DNA from: Bradyrhizobium sp. AUGA SZCCT0283
GTDB taxonomy: Bacteria; Pseudomonadota; Alphaproteobacteria; Rhizobiales; Xanthobacteraceae
Direction: 5' to 3'
Assembly (NCBI RefSeq): GCF_018130385.1
Contig: NZ_JAFCLU010000027.1
Location: 1-64,000 of the forward strand
Length of the DNA: 64,000 nt
A program made the translations under genes and the position numbers. Position 1 is the first letter of the stretch. Each line of letters starts with the position of its first letter. The notes beneath the pieces were generated by a model. That model was given only the letters and a program-made list of their open reading frames with translations, ran no database searches and was not told where the DNA came from. Shown piece by piece: positions 58,622-64,000 of the stretch.

Positions 58622-61600
58622 TTAATGAATGGCGGCGGTGCGCTTGCTCGCGGCCGGCTTGGCGCCGGGCTTGCCCGTGGCGGGCGCCGGGGCCGAATCC
58701 CAACCACCGGCGGGTGCCGCCACGTTGACGACGTCGTCGGGCTGCGGTTCCGGCGTAAAGGTCTGGATCGCAAGCCTGGCGGCCGCCAGCGACTGGGCGT
58801 CGAGGCGCTTGGCGATATCGTCGCGCTTGCGCCCCGCATCCGCATCGCCCTGGGCCGCGGCGAGGCTGAACCATTTGAAGGATTCGGCGAGGTTCTGTTC
58901 GACGCCGATGCCGCGGGCATAGAGGATGCCGAGGTTGAACTGGCTGTCGGCGACGCCGCGATCGGCGGCCTTGCGGAACCAGGTCGACGCGCTCTTGTAG
59001 TTGGCGCCCTTGCCGCCGCCATCGGCGTCGAGCACGGCCAGATTATGCATCGCCTTGGCGCTGCCGCGCTCGGCCGCCTGCTGGTAATAACGCCGCGCAA
59101 TATCGACGTCCTTTTTCACGCTGAGGCCCTTCTCGTAGAAGGTCCCGAGCCGGAAGATGGCGGGCACCACGCCGGCCTGCGCCGCGCGGTCGTACCATTT
59201 GGCGGCCTCGTCGAGATTCGGGGCAACGCCCTTGCCTTCGGCAAAGCGCACGCCGACTTCGTAAGCCGCGGCCGGGTCGCCCTTCAGCGCGGCGGCGCGC
59301 AATACCGGGCCGCCGATGCCGTCAGGCAGCCGCTCGGTCGGCGGCACGGCGATCATGGCAAGCTTGCCGCCGGTGGCCGGCATCGTCGTGATCGCGCCGG
59401 TGACGTCGCTGGCTGCGGCCGGCGCCGGCGCGGCCGGCGGCGGGACGGCGATCCGCGCGCTGTCCAGCGTGTTGGGTGCGGAAGAATTGTTCGACTGCTT
59501 CTCGACCGGCGTCGGCGAGATCATCAAGGGCGCCGGCGCCGCGGGCATTGCGGGCCTGGGGCTGCTCTCCGCCGGCGCAGGCGCCGGAGCGGCCGGCTCG
59601 CTGGATTGTTCCATCATCGGCAGTTGCAGCACGCTGCCGGTGTCGAGCAGCGTCATCGCCATCTTGAACGTGCCGAGCACGATCACGACCACGCTCGCGC
59701 CGACCAGCAGCGAGCGGATCTTGGAGGAAATGTTCGAGGGCGTCTTGTCGTCCGCCTTGGCCTTGTCGCCGCCCTTGTCCTTTGGCGCGGCCTTTGCCGA
59801 ACGTCCCGCCTTCTCGGGGGGTGGCGCGGCGGCTGCGGCCTGCGCGGCGCGGCGTGCTGCGGCAATGAAGCTCGACGAACTGACCGGCTCCTTGGGTGCG
59901 GAAGCGATCTCGCTGATCGCGTTTTCGGAAGCCGCGATCCGTTCCGACGGCGAAGACATGCGCGCGGGTGGCCGCGTGCCCGGTTCGAGCGGATGATCCG
60001 GCGGCAATTCCGGCGCGATTGCGGTGCGGGGCGCGGCGGCATGCGGCTCCAGGATTTCGCTGATCGCCCGCGGCGGCAATGGCGGGGCGACCGGTGCAGC
60101 CGGCGGAGCCGCGTGGAATTCGCGCGGCGCGGCGGCAAACGATTCCTGAAAACTCCCCTGCTGCGCGGCGGGATTCGGCAATTCCGGTTTCGCCTGCAGC
60201 GGTGCAAAGTTCTGCGGCGGCACCGCCGCGCGCGGCGCTTCCTCGCGCTTTTCGAGTAATGCCGCGGGAGCCAAGGCAGGCGGGGGAGATGAGGGCGCGG
60301 CGCGCACCGTGCGCAGATCGCCTTCGATCATCGACAAGCGATCGACCACATGGCCGAGCGTGCTGTGAACGGTCTCCAGCGAGTCCTGCGTGCGGCGATC
60401 GGTTTCCGACTGGCTGAAGCGGATGTCGGACAGCTCGCGCTTGACCAGATCGACGATGCCGGAGTCCATCGGCTGGGCCGTGTCGCCGGAATTGCGGTTG
60501 GAATCGGCGAGCGCGACCAGGCTGGCGTGCTGGCGTTCGAGCGAACGCAGAATATCGTGCAGTCCTTCCTCGACCCGTCCGAGGTCGATGGCAGGCGCGG
60601 CGGAACGATCGCCGGAGGCTTCCAGGCGCTCCAGCAGATAGGATACGCGCTGTTCGAGATGGGCAAAGGCCGACGCATTGTCGTTGCCGACCGGGATGCG
60701 GTCGAGCCGTTCCGACAGCGAGCGCACCGCGTTTTCGAGATATTCCGAATGCTCGCTGGCGGCCGGCGGCTGCCTTGTTTCCAGCGTCGAGGTCAGCGCG
60801 GCCAGGCGCTGCTCGAGCATGCCGAAGGCGTCGCTGTTGCCGTCGAAGCGGGAAAGCTGGTCGACCTTGGCCGACAGCGTGTGCACGTCTTCGGCGAGCC
60901 GGGCCAGCGCGTCGTTGGAGGCGACGTTGGAAACTATGCCGCGCAGCGCCGCGATCGCGCTTTCGAGCTGCTGCACGGTCGACGGATCGTCGTTGGAGCG
61001 CAGGATCAGGTCGAGCTTGGCGCCAAGATTTCGGATCGCCTCGTCGTAGCCGGTGAGCTGCTCGGCCGGTGTCAGCGAGCGCAGTACCTCGCGGATTTCG
61101 CCGAGCGTGCGCTCGATGCCGGCCAGCGTCTGGCCGTCGCTGCCGTGCTGTCTGTTTTCGTCGATGCGGCGGGACAGCGAGCGGATTTCGTTCTCGAGCG
61201 ATTCGATCTCCCGCCGCGGCACCGCCTCGGTGATGGCGTGGCGGATTTCGGCGAGTTCGCTGCGGAAGGCGGCAATCGACTCCTCGACATGATCGGGACG
61301 CTGTAGCGCTTCGATCTGGCTGGTGATCTTGAGCAGGTGCCGTTCGAGCGAAGAAAAATCCGGACCGGCCGGCGCTGCCTGCATCATGGGCTGCGCAGAA
61401 TTGGGCTGAGCGGGAGAGGCCGCTGGCGCGGCATGGCGCGGCGGCATCTGCCGCGGCGGCGGACTGTCGAGTTCGTTCTGGCGCGCGGCGATTTCGGCGA
61501 TCGCAAAATCCATCGAGGCCGGACTGAGCGGCGGCGCGGGGCGATAGACCTGGGCTGCGGCACGCTCGACCATGTCGGTCTGACGCTGCTTTTCCTGCAT

Positions 61601-61975
61601 CTGGACCTGCCGGGCCGGCGCGGGGTTGGAGATCTGCGACAGCCGCGCGTCGAGGCGCGAAATGGCCTCGTTGAGCTGTCGCGCCACCGTCGGCTCGCCA
61701 CGGACGGCTTCGCCACGGGCCGCGGGCCGCGAAATCTGCTCGATCTGCTTGGTGATTGAATCCAGCCGCTGGTGAATGTCCGCCACGTCGGGGATTTGCC
61801 GCGGCATCGCCGGCCGCTGCTCGGAAGGCGCGCTGAAGCTGGGCGGGGCTGGTTCGCCGACGGTCGAATTGAGCCAGTCGTTCAGCGACATGCCGGCGCG
61901 GCGCGCCGCCGCCTCGGCCCTTTCGCGGACGGAGGGATCGATGCCGTCAACACTCCACGATACGCGCGAATTCAT
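58622..61975 (-). CDS. PodJ-like polarity protein (coiled coil plus Sel1 repeats)
   Basis: 1117 residues. N-terminus 'SRVSWSVDGIDPSVRERAEAAARRAGMSLNDWLNSTVG' is the alphaproteobacterial PodJ/PodJ-like signature. There follow long coiled-coil stretches (about 60-560), a Pro/Ala-rich linker (570-720), one transmembrane helix ('SLLVGASVVVIVLGTFKMAMTLL', about 752-774), a periplasmic Pro-rich segment, and four or five Sel1 repeats (about 900-1055, e.g. 'AAKWYDRAAQAGVVPAIFRLGTFYEKG'). In Caulobacter PodJ this layout localises pili and polar organelles. It is probably a polar scaffold. Monocistronic. Confidence 0.88.
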   Translation of the reverse strand: MNSRVSWSVDGIDPSVRERAEAAARRAGMSLNDWLNSTVGEPAPPSFSAPSEQRPAMPRQIPDVADIHQRLDSITKQIEQISRPAARGEAVRGEPTVARQLNEAISRLDARLSQISNPAPARQVQMQEKQRQTDMVERAAAQVYRPAPPLSPASMDFAIAEIAARQNELDSPPPRQMPPRHAAPAASPAQPNSAQPMMQAAPAGPDFSSLERHLLKITSQIEALQRPDHVEESIAAFRSELAEIRHAITEAVPRREIESLENEIRSLSRRIDENRQHGSDGQTLAGIERTLGEIREVLRSLTPAEQLTGYDEAIRNLGAKLDLILRSNDDPSTVQQLESAIAALRGIVSNVASNDALARLAEDVHTLSAKVDQLSRFDGNSDAFGMLEQRLAALTSTLETRQPPAASEHSEYLENAVRSLSERLDRIPVGNDNASAFAHLEQRVSYLLERLEASGDRSAAPAIDLGRVEEGLHDILRSLERQHASLVALADSNRNSGDTAQPMDSGIVDLVKRELSDIRFSQSETDRRTQDSLETVHSTLGHVVDRLSMIEGDLRTVRAAPSSPPPALAPAALLEKREEAPRAAVPPQNFAPLQAKPELPNPAAQQGSFQESFAAAPREFHAAPPAAPVAPPLPPRAISEILEPHAAAPRTAIAPELPPDHPLEPGTRPPARMSSPSERIAASENAISEIASAPKEPVSSSSFIAAARRAAQAAAAAPPPEKAGRSAKAAPKDKGGDKAKADDKTPSNISSKIRSLLVGASVVVIVLGTFKMAMTLLDTGSVLQLPMMEQSSEPAAPAPAPAESSPRPAMPAAPAPLMISPTPVEKQSNNSSAPNTLDSARIAVPPPAAPAPAAASDVTGAITTMPATGGKLAMIAVPPTERLPDGIGGPVLRAAALKGDPAAAYEVGVRFAEGKGVAPNLDEAAKWYDRAAQAGVVPAIFRLGTFYEKGLSVKKDVDIARRYYQQAAERGSAKAMHNLAVLDADGGGKGANYKSASTWFRKAADRGVADSQFNLGILYARGIGVEQNLAESFKWFSLAAAQGDADAGRKRDDIAKRLDAQSLAAARLAIQTFTPEPQPDDVVNVAAPAGGWDSAPAPATGKPGAKPAASKRTAAIH

Positions 61976-62175
61976 GCTTTCGTCCGGTTCCGCTTCGGCG
62001 CCCCACCTGCGCCATCAGCCTCCCCGCGCGTCCCACAGAAGAGACAACAGAAATTCTCGCGCAGGTCGCCTGCCTCGGAACTGACTTTTGTTCGTTACGG
62101 TAAATAACGGGTTAAGGAATGGGACGGACGGCCCTAAAAGTTACCGGGCGGCCAAATCGGCCAAAGCGTTTTCCA

Positions 62176-62206
62176 AGCCGGTTCGCGTCACGAAAACGCG
62201 TCAAAT
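62176..62206. repeat. Dispersed repeat CCGGTTC..AAAACGCGTCAAA
   Basis: GCCGGTTCGCGTCACG followed by AAAACGCGTCAAATTA, a diverged copy of 34822-34851. It lies in the 240-base gap between the PadR and PodJ-like genes. Confidence 0.6.
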
Positions 62207-62215
62207 TAAAGGGCT

Positions 62216-62809
62216 CTACCCGTTGTTTTCCCGCTTGTCCTCGAGGGGCACGACGTTGGTCCGCTCCGTGCCGGAAGTGAGGGCCGACAGCGCCTCGATC
62301 GCCTCTTCGCACCACTCGGCCACGGCGCGCTCGTGGCTGAGGCCGATGCGAAGGCCCAGTAGCTTGCCGACATCGGCCGGCGGCGCGGTGCCGTCGGGAA
62401 AACGTTTGTTGAGCAGGCGCTCGTAGCGGGCGCAACGGTCGCGGTGGTGTTCCAGCCGCGCCATCAGGTCGGTGCGCAACGGTTCGATGTCGACGCTGTC
62501 GAGCGCATAGAGCCGCACCAAAAGGTCGTCCTTGATCGAGGCCGGGACGCTCGGCCGCGCGGCCCAATGCCTGAGCGCGGCGCGCCCTTCCGGCGTGAGC
62601 GTATAGACCAGCTTGTTCGGCTTGCCGGATTGCACCACCTCGCGGCCCTGGATATGGCCGCGGTCGCGAAGCTTGGTGAGCTCCCGATAAATTTGCTGGT
62701 GGTCGGCCTTCCAGAAGAATCCAATGGAGTTGTCGAACGTCTTGGCGAGCTCATAGCCCGTCATCGGACGTTCGGTCAGGCAGGCGAGAATCGCGTCACC
62801 AAGCGCCAC
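62216..62809 (-). CDS. PadR family transcriptional regulator
   Basis: 197 residues from a GTG with GGAGG eight bases upstream. N-terminal winged HTH 'MALGDAILACLTERPMTGYELAKTFDNSIGFFWKADHQQIYRELTKLRDRGHIQGREVVQSGKPNKLVYTLTPEGRAALRHW' (1-85) is diagnostic. The C-terminal helical half ('DDLLVRLYALDSVDIEPLRTDLMARLEHHRDRCARYERLL') is the subfamily-2 dimer domain. It is divergent from the NTF2-like gene at 62939 and probably controls it and the acyl-CoA dehydrogenase behind it. The gap contains the AT-rich ATTATGCATAAAGTTGCATA, a plausible operator. Confidence 0.92.
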   Translation of the reverse strand: MALGDAILACLTERPMTGYELAKTFDNSIGFFWKADHQQIYRELTKLRDRGHIQGREVVQSGKPNKLVYTLTPEGRAALRHWAARPSVPASIKDDLLVRLYALDSVDIEPLRTDLMARLEHHRDRCARYERLLNKRFPDGTAPPADVGKLLGLRIGLSHERAVAEWCEEAIEALSALTSGTERTNVVPLEDKRENNG

Positions 62810-62938
62810 GACGCCGGCCTCCGGATTTAACAGTGATTGACATTATGCATAAAGTTGCATATGCGTCAACGCGCATAAGCCCCGGAGAGGTCCATTCCCT
62901 TCCCCGGCGCCAGCCCGTCATCGCCCGCCAGAGGAGAC

Positions 62939-63328
62939 ATGATGACCATGAGCGGCCTCGACAAGTGGTACGGCTACATGAAGTCCCATGACACGGCGGC
63001 GCTGTGGGACCTGCTGCACCCGGATGCGGTGTTCGAAAGCCCCGTCGTCCACGCGCCGCAGCGCGGGCGCGACATCACCTTCAAATATCTGGCGAGCGCC
63101 GAGAAGGTGCTTGGCGGCCCCGGCTTCAAATACACAGGCGAATGGCGCAACGCCAACGGCGTGGTCCTCGAATTCGAAAACGAGATCGAGGGCATCAGGA
63201 TCAACGGCGTCGACATCATCACCTTCAGCGATGACGGTAGGATCACGCATTTCAAGGTGATGGTGCGTCCGCTGAAGGGAATCAATCTGCTGCACCGCTT
63301 GATGGGGGAGCAACTCGCCAAGCAGTGA
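62939..63328 (+). CDS. SnoaL/NTF2-like protein
   Basis: 129 residues; two overlapping ATGs at 62939/62942 with AGAGGAGAC upstream. 'LDKWYGYMKSHDTAALWDLLHPDAVFESPVVHAPQRGRDITFKYLASAEKVLGGPGFKYTGEWRNANGVVLEFENEIEGIRINGVDIITFSDDGRITHFKVMVRP' is an NTF2-like cone fold. Such proteins often sit beside acyl-CoA dehydrogenases and PadR regulators in rhizobial lipid or aromatic degradation loci, as here. Catalytic residues cannot be assigned. Confidence 0.88.
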   Translation: MMTMSGLDKWYGYMKSHDTAALWDLLHPDAVFESPVVHAPQRGRDITFKYLASAEKVLGGPGFKYTGEWRNANGVVLEFENEIEGIRINGVDIITFSDDGRITHFKVMVRPLKGINLLHRLMGEQLAKQ

Positions 63329-63521
63329 CGAGGGTGAGGGAGCAAAGGCCGCGACGATGTCCGGCGCCGTTTATGTCGCAATGGCTGTCCGGATATTTCG
63401 CTCACCTGCTCACTCCCTGGGACTGCCGGAACCGGATAAGGTCTCGTTCCGGAACGCCACGACGAATTTCATTTCAATCGCCTCCACCCCATCTCAAGTC
63501 TGCCCCTGCCGGGAGAACATC

Positions 63522-64000
63522 ATGCCGATCTACAAAGCCCCCGTGGAAGACGTCACCTTCCTGCTCAATGACGTGTTCCAGATCGATCGCTACGACAATC
63601 TGCCCGGGTTCACCGACGCCTCCGCCGATGTGCGCGAGGCGATTTTGGGCGAGGCCGCAAAACTCTCCGAGGAGGTATTGCAGCCGCTCAACCGTGTCGG
63701 CGATCTCGAAGGCTGCAAGCGGCATGACGACGGCTCGGTGACGACGCCGAAGGGTTTTAAGGAAGCCTTCAAGCAGGTCGCCGAAGGCGGCTGGCTCGGG
63801 CTGTCGGCGCCGGCGGAATATGGCGGGCAGGGGCTGCCGGTGACGCTGAGCCAGGTCGTCACCGAATTCCAGAGCGCGGCCAACATGGCGTTTTCGATGT
63901 ATGGCGGCCTGACCATGGGCGCCACCGCGGCGCTGATGGTGCATGGCAAGCCCGAGCAGAAGAAGATGTTCGTGCCGAAGATGGTGGCGGGCCAGTGGAC
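63522..64000 (+). CDS. Acyl-CoA dehydrogenase, N-terminal part (cut by window end)
   Basis: The frame opens at ATG 63522 (GGGAGAACATC upstream) and is still open at the window edge; 159 residues are visible. The start 'MPIYKAPVEDVTFLLNDVFQ' and 'LGEAAKLSEEVLQPLNRVGDLEGCKRHDDGSVTTPKGFKEAFKQVAEGGWLGLSAPAEYGGQGLPVTLSQVVTEFQSAANMAFSMYGGLTMGATAALMVHG' match the N-terminal domain of long acyl-CoA dehydrogenases (FadE-like, about 590 residues, with a DUF3203-type lead). It would start beta-oxidation of an acyl-CoA. It follows the NTF2-like gene by 193 bases. Confidence 0.9.
   Translation, partial: MPIYKAPVEDVTFLLNDVFQIDRYDNLPGFTDASADVREAILGEAAKLSEEVLQPLNRVGDLEGCKRHDDGSVTTPKGFKEAFKQVAEGGWLGLSAPAEYGGQGLPVTLSQVVTEFQSAANMAFSMYGGLTMGATAALMVHGKPEQKKMFVPKMVAGQW

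Noticed and set aside
1..64000. CRISPR array, toxin-antitoxin pair, prophage or rRNA operon
   Set aside because: No regularly spaced direct repeats, no recognisable modules and no rRNA sequence were seen.

Overview
The window looks like chromosomal DNA of a Bradyrhizobium-type alphaproteobacterium (Nitrobacteraceae). The evidence is high GC with strong GC3 coding bias, a SAM-II riboswitch on metZ, a circularly permuted two-piece tmRNA, a class I lysyl-tRNA synthetase, a PodJ-like polarity protein, and many short palindromic intergenic repeats of the kinds common in Bradyrhizobium. The genus is an inference. I see no symbiosis island, prophage, CRISPR array or intact transposon.

Layout. 1-4.2 kb: repeat DNA, apaG, then an OpgC-type acyltransferase overlapping two secreted SGNH proteins, the first of which has lost catalytic residues. 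4.3-15.7 kb: metZ under a SAM-II riboswitch with an attenuator, a dCTP deaminase, MgtC/SapB and VIT transporters, a sorbosone-dehydrogenase-like lipoprotein, a MATE exporter, a Met/Gly-rich secreted protein, small enzymes, and ogt-araC. 15.8-18.8 kb: tRNA-Gly(CCC), then a roughly 1.7 kb lower-GC accessory scar holding a truncated gene copy, an IS481-like remnant and small secreted ORFans, then ssrA (tmRNA) and the intact copy of the truncated gene. 18.9-29.7 kb: a chemoreceptor, an ECF sigma/DUF4142/cupredoxin cluster, a PhaC-like hydrolase, RidA, a flavoprotein dehydrogenase, a ClpP-like secreted protein, SCO and a solute-binding protein. 29.9-38.9 kb: lysK, alpha carbonic anhydrase, a class II aldolase, a frameshifted mug glycosylase beside an S24-like repressor, DUF952-pyrD, a MATE exporter and an RNase Z-like hydrolase.

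39-47.7 kb holds the four-gene ligase-associated DNA damage response set in two opposed pairs. Exonuclease and ATP-dependent ligase are on the minus strand; DEXH helicase and the PdeM phosphoesterase are on the plus strand. A methyltransferase and an ABC solute-binding protein lie between the pairs. 47.8-52.8 kb: LysR, an EamA transporter, a frameshifted MBL hydrolase, an unusual Nramp-like transporter and a sterol desaturase-like enzyme. 52.8-57.5 kb: small secreted proteins divergent from an OmpR-type two-component system, with a direct-repeat operator candidate between them, then a TauE-like exporter with a TIGR02186-type partner. 57.7-64 kb: a membrane ClpP-like protein, the PodJ-like protein, a PadR regulator, an NTF2-like protein, and the start of an acyl-CoA dehydrogenase cut off by the window end.

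The strongest non-coding finds are the SAM-II attenuator and the permuted tmRNA. The strongest protein-level finds are the degenerate SGNH paralogue, the S24 repressor lacking its serine, the Nramp-like protein lacking its metal-selecting residues, and two probable frameshifts.
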